The notes under the pieces: model-generated
Database searches by the model: none
The model's input: only the letters and a program-made list of their open reading frames with translations
What the model was told of the DNA's origin: nothing
Part shown: positions 22,201 to 34,480 of the stretch, piece by piece
Numbering within the stretch: position 1 is the stretch's first letter
How the letters are laid out: every line of letters starts with the position of its first letter
Source of the DNA: Carettochelys insculpta
Lineage: Eukaryota; Chordata; Testudines; Carettochelyidae
DNA length: 64,000 bases
Direction of reading: 5' to 3'
Assembly (NCBI RefSeq): GCF_033958435.1
Contig: NC_134141.1
Coordinates: forward strand, 103,953,001-104,017,000
Program-made: the position numbers and the translations under genes

Positions 22201-25200
22201 TTGCCAAACTGGTTGGCTATGGAGCAGTATCATTCGGAGGGATGGTCACCTTCCATATGACAATGCACTTCTCCACAGGTCTGGGGCCTTGCATGCTGGT
22301 ATACTGCCACTGCAGCTCTAGGGCTTTTTCAGCATATATCACAACAAAGGTCACCTTCTGTATCCTGAAAATCTCTTACGATTGCTGATCATCCCAGATC
22401 TGCAGAATGATCTTTTCCCACCAACCTACACTAGCTTCCAGAGGCCTGAAACAGCACTGCATGATGTGAAGCTCTTCCAAGAGCATCTCCTGTTGTATCT
22501 GTTGTTCAGAGTCCTTCTTCTCTTCCTTATTCCTGTCTTGCTTCCACTGCCGCTGCTGAGTCTGCTGGAGGACCTGCTGCAGACTGCAGAATTTATGCAG
22601 GATGGTCCAGGTAATGCAATCTAATTGGTGGTGTAGCAGGCCTACAACAAAATTCATCCAGTCTTAAGTGATTAAACACTGCCACAAGGCCTTTGTGGGC
22701 TCACGGCTTTCAGCACAGCAGCACAGACTTTCATTGGATCCAAGCTAGCCACAGCAATTTGAAAATGGCGCTAGCCCACCCAGAAAGGAACCATGGCTTT
22801 GAGACAATGGAAACATGTTTCTTTTTTAAAAAAAAGTATGAACCATTCTGGCTTCTATTATGCAATCCACAATTCAAAGGAAAACAAAAAAAAAATTCCC
22901 AGAATGCACACTGCTGAGCAGTGAAGCAACGAACTGTGGAATGCTCGCTGAGGACACCCCATCCTAGGCACCAAGCTGTCACTCTCAGTAAAGGGTGCAA
23001 TGGGTGCAATGAAGGCACAGCGTCCCACTATTACTGAGATGTATGTATTGTAAGTTCAGTAATGATGGCAAATCAATCCAGGTTAAAAGCCCCCTGCTTC
23101 AACAAGCTGAGCGACTATGGTGGACTTAAGAGGGGTTCAGTGAACCTGTGTATTAGGACTACATGATGACACACAAAATTCAGCGGCAATAAATGCAATA
23201 TGCCGCATATCAGAAGGAATAATGAGAGGAATTCCTGCACAATTGCTTGGTTCTTTGGTAACTGTAATCATTGAGGGAAAAGCCATGAGCATCATTGCCA
23301 AGAGCACAATGCAACAAGTAGCAGCAGTCAAAGAAGCAAACAAAATGTTATGACTTAAGAAGTGGGACAAAAAATACTCAAAACATTCTAATTCCATTAT
23401 ATAAGTCAGTACTATATCCTTATCCAGAACACTGGATTCTGTTCTGGTTAGTCAACCCTCCATTCCAAACTTTAGTTCCTTTGATTCTGAGCGCTGGATA
23501 GGATCTAATGAGACCCAGCACAGCTGGCTGCCAGGAGTCAGACTTCTCAGCACAAGGTCCTAGAGTCTGACATATTCTCCCACACTTCTTAATTCTCTTG
23601 GTCTGAATCCTCTCAAAACAAATTCACGGAATATCCAGTGCTTCAGATCTTCAAATCTATAAAAAAAAAAGTTGCTATAAAGTGTTCAGCCAAATATTGT
23701 TTCAAAATGTCCAATTAAATATTGTTTTACAGTAAGTTACATTTGTGACTGTCTTTAATCATTTTATATAATCTTGCCCTGAAAAATACATGCTCTAATT
23801 TAACAACATTACCTGCACTTCTCAGTGTTGAAATAATGATTATAATGATAGCATTTATATTTGACAAGTTAAGTTTCTAAGTCAGGAACTCTCTATGTTC
23901 CCTCTTGAAACAGCAATAAAGACCAAGTCTAACAAATAATATTAGGATAAATTGAACTTTGCAGCAAGATTAGGCTATCATGAATAGTGACTTTGAGACT
24001 GATGCTACAGTCCTCACTCAGGAAAATGAGAGTGTTTTCCAAAGCCTTTTGCCAGACTGAAAATTTTAAGGATTAGATGCCCCCCGCAACTTAACTTTCC
24101 TAATTTACCCTAACATCTAAAGCCACAATTTGGGGACTTGGTTGATGACATTATTTTCATGCAACAGCTAATGTAGAAGGATATTTTTAAAATTTCCAAT
24201 TAAATAACTCCTTCCCCTCCTCCACCATTTTATCTTCATTCTGCTTAGCAATATAACTGTTGTAAATGTATTAACGTGCTTTGGTTTTGTAATGAAGACA
24301 TTGCCTAAAAGAGAACATTGTGCGAGATTACTTCTTTTCATGGAAAGGGCTATCAAAGCTGTATAATAGAAAGGAAAACTGACAGGCTATGTTCCCTCTC
24401 TACACAGTGAACCATAGGTCCAACTACAAACCAATGGAAGCATAAGAGCTGCAGGAAGTCAACATGAAGTCCTTGTTCCAATGCACCAATTCCAGAACAT
24501 TGGCATCCCATCCCCCCATTCCCTTATACCCTGATGCCTCTGGAATAATGCTATCAGCATCTCCCCAAACCCTGGCTCCCACCTGTCACCACCCTGGAGT
24601 GACTCCCCTGCACGACAATAGAGCCCCAGGCTATTTTATTTTCTGCTATGATCTTCACAAAGGGCAGACTGTTTCCTACCCTCAAGACAACCTACTCTTC
24701 CCTGGCCTGTCCCGTACATCACTTCTACATAGATCCCTAGTCCCCTGGATAGCTCAGTGTGGGGTCCAGGGAAAGAGGAGCCAGTGAAACAGTGACAGTG
24801 ATTGCGATCCCCATTAGGAAAGGGGGAGACATGTACATAGGCATGGGCCATGAGCCATGATAGAGTCCCTCATTCTAATTAGATTTTAAATTAGAGTCTG
24901 ATGGAACAGCTGTGCATGAACAAAATAAAGAAAATTGGACATAGTGCCATCGTAGCAGATTTGGAAGAAATAATATTGTAAAGCAGGTGCATTTTTCACA
25001 TATATATTTCCTTATAGGCCAATTTCTGATTGTTTCTCACTGTGAACAGGGTGAGTGTAATTTGACTCCATACTTTTACATGCCCATCAGTCCTACATTG
25101 AGGAATAGAACTCCTCCTTGGAGCTCCAAAATGCTGAGAAGGTCTCCTCTTTGTAGTAGTAAGATCTGTATTTTACTGCACTCAGCTTATAAATTTGGAA

Positions 25201-25430
25201 AGTTTATTAGTGCTTGATACAGCAAATTCCCATCCACTTCAGTCACTTCAGGACTGAGCTCACAAAGAAACAGATGTTAAATATCTCTATGTATATTGGA
25301 TGCATGCAGTATACCAAGTGCAGCAATTAGGAGAAATTTTACTGACCCTCATTTTTACAGTTGTGTCTTTGTGTAGGTGGATGAGCAGAAGGTGAAATAA
25401 TAAGGTAAAAAGCTTTCCTGTTCTGTCATC
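22201..25430. other. No recognisable gene
   Basis: Only chance frames (none above about 110 codons) and no repeat I can name. A stretch near 22490-22590 is (CTT/CTG)-biased without a clean unit. Confidence 0.35.
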
Positions 25431-26219
25431 TGTGACAGAGTCAGGCCAGAGGGCTACAGGAGAGCATTACAAGGAGTATCTTAGCCCTAGATTAAATAAA
25501 TCCCTTTTCCCAGAGTAAACTAACAAGGACTACTCCAGACCCAGCAGAAACTTTCTCAAATCAGTTAGGGCTATCAGGTCAGTTAAGACACCTGGAGTCA
25601 ATTAGGTGGCTTCCAAATCAAGTGAGCCAAACTAATCAGGACACTTGGGGCCAATGAAGAACCAGTTGAGGCTCGTTAACAGGGGCTCCCCTTCAGTTAG
25701 CTCACTGTGCATGAGGACCTGGGTGGTGGGGGGGAGAGAGAAAGTGTTGAGGCACGTCTGGACGAAACAAGTGTGAGACAGTACCAGGAGGAAGAGCTGG
25801 TGGGTAAGGAAGATGCAGGGGAAGACCAGGGGAAAGCAGCCCAAGGAATTGTGGCTGTCATTCAGTTGATATTGGACACATTGCAGGCAGCTGCTATCAC
25901 AGGGTCCCGAGGCTGGAACCTGGAGTAGAGGGTAGGCCTGGATTCTCCTCATGACCAACTCCCTATCCAGCACAGGAGAAGGATTAATTTTTGTGAAGGG
26001 GTTTGACCTACCTTGAATCACTTGAAGGTGCTGCAGAGAATAAAGAGTTTGGACTCCTCTCCTTTTCCTTATGCTGGCCAATGATGAGGATGGCTCAACA
26101 AAAGGCAAGCTGGTGCCCTCAAGAAAGGGTCTGTTCTGAGGACTGCCATGAGTCTCTGAGGCAAGCTGTTCACCTGAAAGCAATGAGGCCCACCAATGCC
26201 CTGGGGGAGTTTTGTCACA
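25431..26219 (+). repeat. Gypsy-type LTR, probable solo or orphaned
   Basis: Starts TGTGACAGAGTCAGGCCAGA and ends TTTTGTCACA, so it has TG...CA ends with a short inverted TGTGACA/TGTCACA. Internal landmarks (cccaaggaattgtggctgtc, ggctggaacctggagtagag) are those I associate with turtle Gypsy LTRs. The 5 bp on either side (tcatc/ctgcc) do not match and no primer-binding site follows, so it is either a broken solo LTR or was separated from the gag/pol remnants 2 kb downstream. Family from recollection. Confidence 0.7.
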
Positions 26220-28428
26220 CTGCCTACTAAAGTTATATTCTGTTAGCTGGATCTGACAGTCCTGAGGAGAAAGTCTCATTAATTTCAGAACACAAAGGCA
26301 TGGATGGTCACCAGGTGAAATCTGGTAGTCAGATCGAAAAAAGAATCAGGTGTGAAGGGAATTTCACCCCCACCCTTCTTACACCATATTTTCAGTTATT
26401 AGCACAAAATATTTTTGCTCAGTCTGGAAAAAAAATCTAGCAAATATGTTCCAATTTGTACTGCAAAAACACTATTAAACAAGTCATTGGGAGGCACAAT
26501 GGGAAAACTCATCTATGTCATTACAGATTACATGGAAGCTAAATGCTTCCTGATATGTAGCAGGTGATTCCAGGGCACAAATCTGCAAACCCTTGCTCAC
26601 ACACACCTACTCACGCAAATCAAGACTGTATATATGAAGGAGTGAAGGATCAGACTGAGGAAAGAATGTCAACAACTGGCAGAATTTGAACAATTAAGCA
26701 ATAGGGACTGATTCATAATACCGATTCCTACAAAACAACTTTTCTGATTTCTGAATGCTGGTTAGAAAAATGAATCCCTTGGCAGATTTGCCATGGAGAC
26801 AACAATCCCTGAAGCAGACCTGCCATGTACATAACTCAAACTGTCACTGACACATGGCTACATTATTAGGGATGGAAAAATACTATTTTCAGGAGATAAC
26901 TGTACTATATCATCCCTTCCCCATCTACTAGACATAAACATCAAAGAATTTTTGCTAGACAATCTCAAGATGTCTGAGCAAGCATCGTTCAACTTTAGCA
27001 AGCCATTTATCTGTGTTGTTTAATCACTGTGCCATTGTAGAGAGCTTTCCAGTTGGTCCTTATAAGGTAGCCCGTAGTGAAGAAGTATCTGGTAAATGAT
27101 TTCCAGTATTTGTGATTGCTAGTATTTCCTTATTTGAAGGGCTGTCTAATTTAGAGAGCACAAAAAGAGAAAGCATCTATCATAAGATGGCACTTCCTGA
27201 AAAGTGAGAGAAGACAGATAACTTTTTTTCTTGTGGTCAGGCACTGAGCCAAATTCTCAGCTGGTATAAATCAGCAGAGCTTCACTGAAGTCCATGAAGC
27301 CATGCCAATTTATGCCATCTAAGATTCTAGTGCATCTCTGTATTCCAGAACCAAGATGATATTGTTGGGTATAATCTGAACTTCTTAAGATACAAGTAAC
27401 TAAAAAGTTACTAAAATAAAAAGCAAAAAAAGACTGAAACAAGGAGACCCTGTGCTAGACTCGTATAAGAACTTCACTACTTTTGTTGCCTAATCGCCAG
27501 ATTTAGGCACTACTTGTATTCACAAAATCCCGGTGTGAGAGGTGTATAAATCCCTACTCTGATCAGAAAGGCGCCAGAGACTAGCTTCACCTCTTCAGAC
27601 CCGTTAAGCATGTACGGTAGAGAAGAGGCCTTTAATATGAAGTCAACTAGATGCTGCTGAAGAGACTCCAGAAGCCTGAGAGGTCACTCCCAGCCAGAAG
27701 ATATCCACCCCAACTCTACAGAGAATTCAGAAAACTCCCAGGGTAAGCCAGAGAGACTTAAGAAGGCCTGCAGAGGGCAGGGCTCCCTGAAAGTTGTAGG
27801 AAACTGCGGCCTGCACAGAAGACACTCAGCATCAATAACCAAGTTGGGTCACACTCTCCAACCACCTGGGCAAAAAACATCAAGGGACCCATTTATAAGT
27901 GGTGGAGACCAAAAGTGTTCAGTCAGCCTTGCTGTGAAGGGGAAAAAATCCCCACCAGAGAGATTCTGGAGCATAGCTGATGCGTGGGGATGTAAGGGGG
28001 GGTACATGCACCCCCACATTGTCCCCTGCCTCCTCACACACTCACCATGAAAGCTGTGCTGCTTCTGATCAGTATGGGGACAGTCCTGCCCCTCCCCCGC
28101 AGTGGTGTTGCCCAGAAGCACCAATCCTAGGCCACACCACAGCAGGGGAAAAGGGGGCCTGCCCCTGCACCCAGGAGAAGTGGGTTGAGGCAGGGAGAGG
28201 AGGGGGTCTGGGAGGAGCAGAGGCAGGAGGTGGGGAAGGGTGGGCATGGGCAGAGCAAGGTGAGAGGGCAAGGTGCACAGGCTGGAAAGGGGTGGGGCAT
28301 GGGCAGAACAGGGGCGCAGGGGTGGGGTGTGGCAGGAGCACTTTGCCTGTACAAACCTTACCCCTCACCCCTGAAATTCCCACACCAGTCACCTCTTCCC
28401 TGGAGTTAAAAAGAGAGAAGTGGATCTA
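26220..28428. other. No assigned gene; G-rich stretch at the right
   Basis: 26220-27800 is AT-rich without features. 27980-28340 is G/A-rich on + with imperfect repeats (gtggggcatgggcagaaca and similar). It may be the untranslated leader of the adjoining Gypsy remnant, but I see no LTR boundary. Confidence 0.35.
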
Positions 28429-28690
28429 GAGTGGGTGTTGAAATGGCTCACTGAAAATCAACAGCAGCAGGCCACCCAGCAGCAGCAACAGCAGCAATGG
28501 CACACATTGCAATAGCTTGCTGTCCAGCAGCAACAACAGCAATGGCACACATTGCAATAGCTTGCTGTCCAGCAGCAACAGCAGCAATGGCACACATTGC
28601 AATAGCTTGCTGTCCAGCAGCAACAGCAGCAATGGCACACATTGCAATAGCTTGCTGTCCAGCAGCAACAGCAGCAGCAGATGATATGAG
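28429..28690 (+). pseudogene. Gypsy gag N-terminal remnant with a 45-bp minisatellite
   Basis: Reads EWVLKWLTENQQQQATQQQQ on +, the Leu/Gln-rich start of turtle-type Gypsy gag as I recall it. Directly after it four 45-bp units run from 28492 to 28671, each coding QQWHTLQ-stop-LAVQQQQ. All four units have the same TAG in place of the expected CAG, so the frame is dead in each. After the array (28680) no clear gag continues. Confidence 0.6.
28492..28671 (+). repeat. 45-bp x 4 tandem repeat
   Basis: Four near-identical units beginning cagcaatggcacacattgca. Unit 1 differs only in its last base (caacaa versus caacag). The unit length is a multiple of three. Confidence 0.9.
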
Positions 28691-28969
28691 GACCATCTCG
28701 TGCCAATAGGAACAGCAGCAGAATAAATGCTGTCTGTGCTCCAGACTCAAGGGGTGACTGAGAGGGGAAGAGTGAACATCAGCCCTGCTCCCTCCAGTGT
28801 AATGCCCATCCCACTGAACAGGCCCAAGGTGAGTTGATGCACTGGTCAGTTGCCTGGCTCCCCTGAATGGCAGGCAGCCCAGAGCCAGGCACCAACTCCT
28901 CACCACTCAGAGTCACATTTACCCGAGATTCATGCAACTTGAGTGTGCATATTTCAGGGTTCTACTGTA

Positions 28970-29800
28970 GTCCCATAAGGGGTGGGGAAAAAAATAGTAG
29001 GGCTGGTGTACACAGGATATAATCAGGCCCTTATCCAGTGGCTGTTCATAGACCCCGGGAAGGACACAGGGGGAACATTATTCCTCCAGCATGTCCTTGG
29101 AGACGTAATACCCTATCCCATAAGTAAGACTGAAGGTGGGGGAACATATAGCAAGCATGTGAATGGGCTTAGCAGCCATGCTGGCCTACCCAGTTACACT
29201 AAGCAGGGATTGGGAACAATTTGGTGATGTCCTGGCAGAAGTTGCAAGTCATTCCTCTAAGGAACCTGAATGGGTTGAGGCAGCTGAACTCAACAACCCT
29301 GGTGAGGGACCATTATGCCAAAGAACTCATCCCATACCCCAACCAAGTCTGCACAAAGCAGAGACCTACAAAGTCTACAAAGATATCCTTGCTCAAGGTA
29401 CCAATTTACTGTGGGAACCCCACCTCCTCACAAGCAGATAATCAATTAGTAGTGGTAATAGGGGAAGTGCTAGCCCCCACCCCAAGAAAGAGAAACAATG
29501 ATCCCATTTCAAAATTGGGGGAAAACAAGCTTATCTGATACAGTCAGGAAAGCAGACTGGAAACTGAGCCCAAACTGGTGGTCCCCAAAATGTTAATGTG
29601 GCAGATGCTTCAGTTGGCCTATGAGATGCCTTTTACAGGGCATCTACGTAAGTAAAAACCCGCTGAGTGTCATCTCTTGGCCTGACTGACAGCTCTCAGG
29701 AGCAACTTCTGCTACAACTGTACGGTTTGTTTCTGGGAAGAAATATCTCAGGCGCCTGACTCCAGGAAAGAATGTATGTGAATCCCATGAAGAAATAAGA
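28970..29800 (+). pseudogene. Gypsy pol remnant (integrase zinc-finger region)
   Basis: Decayed protein-like text across frames. The clearest part is 29575-29650, reading LVVPKMLMWQMLQLAYEMPF followed by TGHL, and then about 29710 NFCYNCTVC. This is the spacing of the H2C2 zinc-binding domain at the start of Gypsy integrase. Stops and shifts are frequent. The identity of the part before 29550 is not clear. Confidence 0.5.
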
Positions 29801-30110
29801 GACTCCCTCTCCCAAGAGTGGGGCCAGCCTCAGACTACACCCTCTCCTCAGCATCTCCTGTGGACTAGATTAGGTCGCTGACCACTCAAAGCACTGTCTC
29901 TCTGAATCAGTCTCAGGCAGCTCCCATTCCCTGTTCATTGTATAGACAGTTTAGGGATTAAACCCATGCTCTATGAATCCCAGTGATTTTCTAGAAGCTT
30001 AAAAGTTAGGCCTAGTGACTTTGAGCATCACAATGCCCATTTCCTTGTGTGAAACTGTGAAAGAAAATCACAAGCTTGAAACCACAATTCCCTTCTGATT
30101 TTTGGACAGT

Positions 30111-30757
30111 TTCATAGAAACCTAGGCCTCAGGATGTCATCAAGTCCAGCTCTGTGCCCAAAAGAGGACCAAACCTAACTAAATCATCCCAGCCAGGACT
30201 TTGTCAATCCAGGACTTAAAAACCGCTAGGGATGGAGATTCTACCACCCCTCTAGATAAAGCATTCCAGTGCTTCACCACCCACCTAGTGAAATAGTTTT
30301 TCCTAATATCCAACCCATACCTCCCATATTGTAACTTGAGACCACTGCTCCTTGTTCTGCCATCACTCACTACTGAGAGCAGCCTCTCTCCATTCTCTTT
30401 ACAGCTCCCCCTTCAGGAAGTTGACGGGTCTTGTCAAATAGCCCCTCACCTCACCCTTTTCTTCTGCAAACTAAATAAGCCCAGCTCCCCCAGCCTCTCC
30501 ACATAGGGCATGTGTTCCAGCCCCCTAATCAATTTTGTTGTCCTCTGCTGGACCCTCTCCAGTGCATCCACATCCTTTCTATTCTAGAGGCCCCAGAACT
30601 GTACACTATACTCTGGACGTGGCCTCACCAGTGCTGAATAAAAGGGAATAATAACTTTTCTGGGAAATGCTCTTCCTAAGGCTCCCCAGTATGCCATTAG
30701 CCTTGTTGGCTACAAGGGCACACTGTTGACTCATATCCATCTTCTCATTATTTTTCA
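30111..30757 (-). mobile_element. CR1 LINE 3' fragment
   Basis: On the minus strand this is the 3' end of a CR1: tail (tttcatagaaacctaggcct on +), then the C-terminal coding text (MSDGRTRSSGLKL and DIRKNYFTRWVVKHWNALSR at 30370-30260) up to the region of SQQCALV. 5'-truncated at about 30757. No full frame. Confidence 0.8.
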
Positions 30758-30949
30758 TAGGAATTACGGATGTACTGCCTGAGGATATATTAAATCATTG
30801 TGCCGTTTGTATCAGAGGAGCAAGTCAAAGTTTGGGACCCTCAAGGTGTTTCCTTTGGGAAGACTCAGGACTGGTGGCTATGAAAACACTTTATGGGACC
30901 ATAGGAAATTTGGCCACACACACAGTAAGGAGGCATCCAGCTAAATAAA

Positions 30950-30994
30950 ATAATGCTGGACCTGAGAGTGCCAGACTAGAGAGGTTCAACCTGT
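30950..30994. repeat. Terminal fragment of an unassigned interspersed repeat
   Basis: gagagtgccagactagagag then gttcaacctgta. Its reverse complement opens TACAGGTTGAACCTCTCTAG, the same start as the piece at 34367. Class unknown to me. Confidence 0.45.
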
Positions 30995-32369
30995 AGCTGT
31001 CAATACCAGTCCTTTTCCTTGTTAAAAAATGTATTATGTGGGTCATGGGGTGGGGGGGCAGGGAGTTCAACCCCTAGGCAACAAAAGTTTCAATAATACA
31101 AGTGTAGGGTAGATATGACCCAACACCTGTGCATGCAGTTGATGATGGATTCTAATGCTTGCCTTGCAGATGTTTGTGCAGGAGAAGTGGGCCATATGCA
31201 TTTTTGAAAACGTGATCCATTTTCTTGAACTTATTAGAATGTAACATAAGATTCTGACTATATTTTGAGTTAGATGCAATAATGGATTTGAAAGCACAAC
31301 TCTAGGCCCCTTTGACAATATTTGGAAATGTAGTTGTAAAAATTTACAACTCCCACCACCTCTCCCCTGTGCATCTCTGGCCAGTCCAATAAATAAATAT
31401 TGAGCCCTCCCCTCCCATTCAGTGTGATTCAGGATTACTATTAGCATTTTTCACATGACAAATACTTCCCTGCAGAATAAAGATTTATATTGTGGTTTCC
31501 TGAGAATAATCTCTGTGGGAGAAGAGGTGGGAGGATATTTCCTCTCTGACCATCCCCCTCCCTCAAACACACTCACACATACTCAGAAAAGAAAAATTAG
31601 GGAGGATGTTATTACTTTCCCTAGAGAAAGGCTACTCCCCGCCCCAGCCAATGAGATATTACAGGTCACGTCAAGTAAGGTCAAGTGAGTGCTTCTAAGG
31701 GCCACTGTCCTTGATTTATTCTTTCAGCTGTTAGTTGTCATGTAGCACTGTGGCCAGTATGAATAGTGAAGCAGTGCAAAGTGTTGGGTTAAGTAAGGGA
31801 GGTATCATGTTCAGTTGAAAGACACTGTTTGTCCTGCTGGGTGATTATGGATGTTACGGGTCTGAGAAGTGAGGGCTGAGCAATATATTAGCACAGATAA
31901 TTTATACACTATGTTTTCTCTTTTGGGATTCTGTCTCTGTGATGAGAAAACTCTTAGGTTCATTTTCACCATATGATCCCACAAAGGACATGGAAAGATG
32001 AAGGAAAGGAACATGGGAAGGGATTTGATAAAATTAGGTGCTATATATCCCTCTATAATCAAGCTTGCATCACTTTTCCTCTTAACTAGCTCTTCCCCTT
32101 TGTTCACCTTTCTAAACATCCCAGTTTAATACGTTGAGATTTAGGATATAAATAGATGGATTTTGGTATATTGCTGTAAGTGTATGGGATAGGACAGAAT
32201 AACTGCTACGAAATCAATGCTCCTTAAGTAAGCAAAGATAGTCATTGCATACAGAAATGCCCACAACCATTCAGTGTTAACTCTATTCGAGCATCAGCAT
32301 CAGAGAGCTGACTTTCAAAGTGTTGTGCATTGCACTTGCACAAACACCTGATCTAAATTTAGAGCCCCC
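30995..32369. other. No recognisable gene
   Basis: AT-rich, chance frames only. Confidence 0.4.
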
Positions 32370-33085
32370 CATCCCATGTCCCAAGTGATTAATCCAGACA
32401 TTAAAGACCAGCGGTGGTCAAAAAGGCTAAAGTATATTAGGACATATAAGGATAGGTCAAAAATAAGACATAACATACAATGTCACTATATAAATCCCTG
32501 GTTCGCCCCCATGTTGAATACTGGGAGCAGTTTTGGTCATCCCCACTCCTCACAAAGGATACACTGGAACCAAAAAACGTTCAGAGAAGGGCAACAAAGA
32601 TGATAAAGAGTATGGAATGGGTTAGATGTGAGGAGGGACTACAAAAATGTGGGCTATTCATCTTAGAAAAGAGAAAGCTAAATGCCACTATTACAGAAGT
32701 CTACAAAATCATGAACAGAATGGAAAAAAGTGAATGGGAATGTATTATTTCCTCTTCACACAGTGCAAAATCCAGGGCTACCCAATGAAAGTAATAGATA
32801 GCAGGATTAAAACAAACAAAAGAAGTACTTTTTCACACAATGCACCACTAACATGTGGAACTCATTGTCATGGGCTGCTGTGATGGATAAAAATATAACT
32901 CAGTTCAAAAAAAAAAAAAAGCAACTGAATACATTTACGGAGAATAGATTCAGACTCCCAGAAACAGGAATGGAAGATGGATAGATCTCTCCACAATTGC
33001 CCTGTTCTGGACACTCCCCCTGAAGGGCACTGTTGGAGATTGAATAATGGGCAAGATGGACCATTGTCCAACCCAGTATGAAACT
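32370..33085 (+). mobile_element. L3/CR1-like LINE 3' end, decayed
   Basis: 32480-32788 reads YKSLVRPHVEYWEQFWSS, NVQRRATKMIK and LFILEKRKLNATITEVYKIM, the C-terminal region of CR1/L3-type reverse transcriptases. It continues to the 3' end with tggaccattgtccaacccag and agtatgaaactatt. A 14-A run at 32908-32921 interrupts it. Confidence 0.7.
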
Positions 33086-33175
33086 ATTATAGAATCGTAG
33101 GATTGAAAGGGACCTCAAGAGGTCATCTAGTCCAGTCCCCTGCACTCATGGGAGGGCTAAGTATTATCTGACCTG
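33086..33175 (-). repeat. CR1 (or CR1-tailed SINE) 3' end fragment
   Basis: agaatcgtaggattgaaagg, gacctcaagaggtcatctag and tccagtcccctgcactcat form the standard CR1 tail on the minus strand, abutting the end of the LINE at 32370-33085. Confidence 0.7.
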
Positions 33176-34366
33176 TACTTCTTCTGGTCCTATGTGCAGT
33201 CTGTATCAGCACAAGTCACAATTTTATAGTTTTAGGAGAGATTTTGATAAACTCTCTAAAATCCATTTTTTTAAATTAAACGAAGCTTCTAGCCCATTCT
33301 GTTTGCCAATTTACAATGATAATAATTTACTAATTTCATGCTGGGGATGCAAATAAAATAAAACAATTTCACCGAGGCAGATGTGAATTTCCCTCATTCA
33401 TCTTGCTGGGGCTTTATATTCGGACATGTGATTACAGCCAGAGAAATCTCAACAATGTTACCAGTGCTGCTGCCTATTGAAGTGTAAGGTACAAATAAAT
33501 GCATTCATACAATGCAACTAGATACACCCAGCATGTGCTGACATCCCATGCATTTGAATGAATGCTTAATATGAAACTGCTACCTGAATACACAGAAATT
33601 CCAACAGTAGCAAAGACAGACAGACTAAAGTCTGAGACAGCTGGGTCCAGTTTTAACATCAGGGAAAAGTTCACCACCTTACCCAAGGTCACAATGTAAT
33701 GCAGTGGAATCAAAACTCGACATTTTCACTCTGCCACTATTATTAGAGTCCTAAGGTGCATTATTTATTTCATGCAACCAGGCCACATTGAATTATAGTT
33801 ACACATGGTGAAATCTTGATTTTTAACAGAAAAGGCAAAACATATCTGCAGATTTTTCTTTTTCTATGTGCAAGATGGAATCAGCCCTGCTACCATTTTT
33901 CTTCACTTGTATTCAATAATGAAAACAGCTGGGGGTGGGAGGGAGGGAGTATTTTTTAAGTTTTATATGGAATTAGACATATTTGTTTGTTCTGAACTTT
34001 TTTTTAAATTCCTTTTCTATAACTACACGTCTGCAGGCAGAATATAAAAGAAACAGTTGCTCAAAGGTATTTGACAAATATCCGAAAAAGCTGAGCTCTC
34101 TTAAGAATTGTGCCTTTGGAAGCCTCAGATTTTAAAGACCTGATTTTCACCAACTCAGTCAGGAGATATAGGGCACATGGAAAAAATGTGGGTGAAATTA
34201 TATGCTTGATTTTTACAAGTTATTATAATTACATGCAAATATTGGGTGGTTGTACATGCAAACACCCCATTTGCATTCACAGTCAGGGAAATAGTGTATG
34301 CATGTGAGGTAGTTGGTTGCACATGTATTTTTATGCATGAGTTTGTAAATACCAGGATCTCAGGGT
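33176..34366. other. No recognisable gene
   Basis: AT-rich with chance frames only. Confidence 0.4.
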
Positions 34367-34480
34367 ACAGGCTGAACCTCTCTCATCCGGCACCCGTACG
34401 ACCTGACTGGTGCTGGGTGAGAGAATTTGCCGGACGATGGGAGGTCAATGTTTTCTAGCACATTACCAACACTTTCACTG
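34367..34480. repeat. Terminal fragment of an unassigned interspersed repeat
   Basis: Opens acaggctgaacctctctcat then ccggcacccgtacgacc, followed by gagagaatttgccggacgat. It shares its first 20 bases, nearly, with the reverse complement of 30950-30994. The opposite end was not located. Confidence 0.5.

Noticed and set aside
25632..26279. 215-codon minus-strand open frame
   Set aside because: Antisense to the Gypsy-type LTR. No protein domain is seen.
28492..28671. CRISPR-like or regulatory array
   Set aside because: The units are directly adjacent without unique spacers, and the sequence is a coding-derived tandem repeat in a vertebrate genome.
28458..28709. Cysteine-rich open frames on the minus strand and alanine-rich ones on +
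   Set aside because: They are other-frame readings of the 45-bp repeat and CAG runs, not genes.
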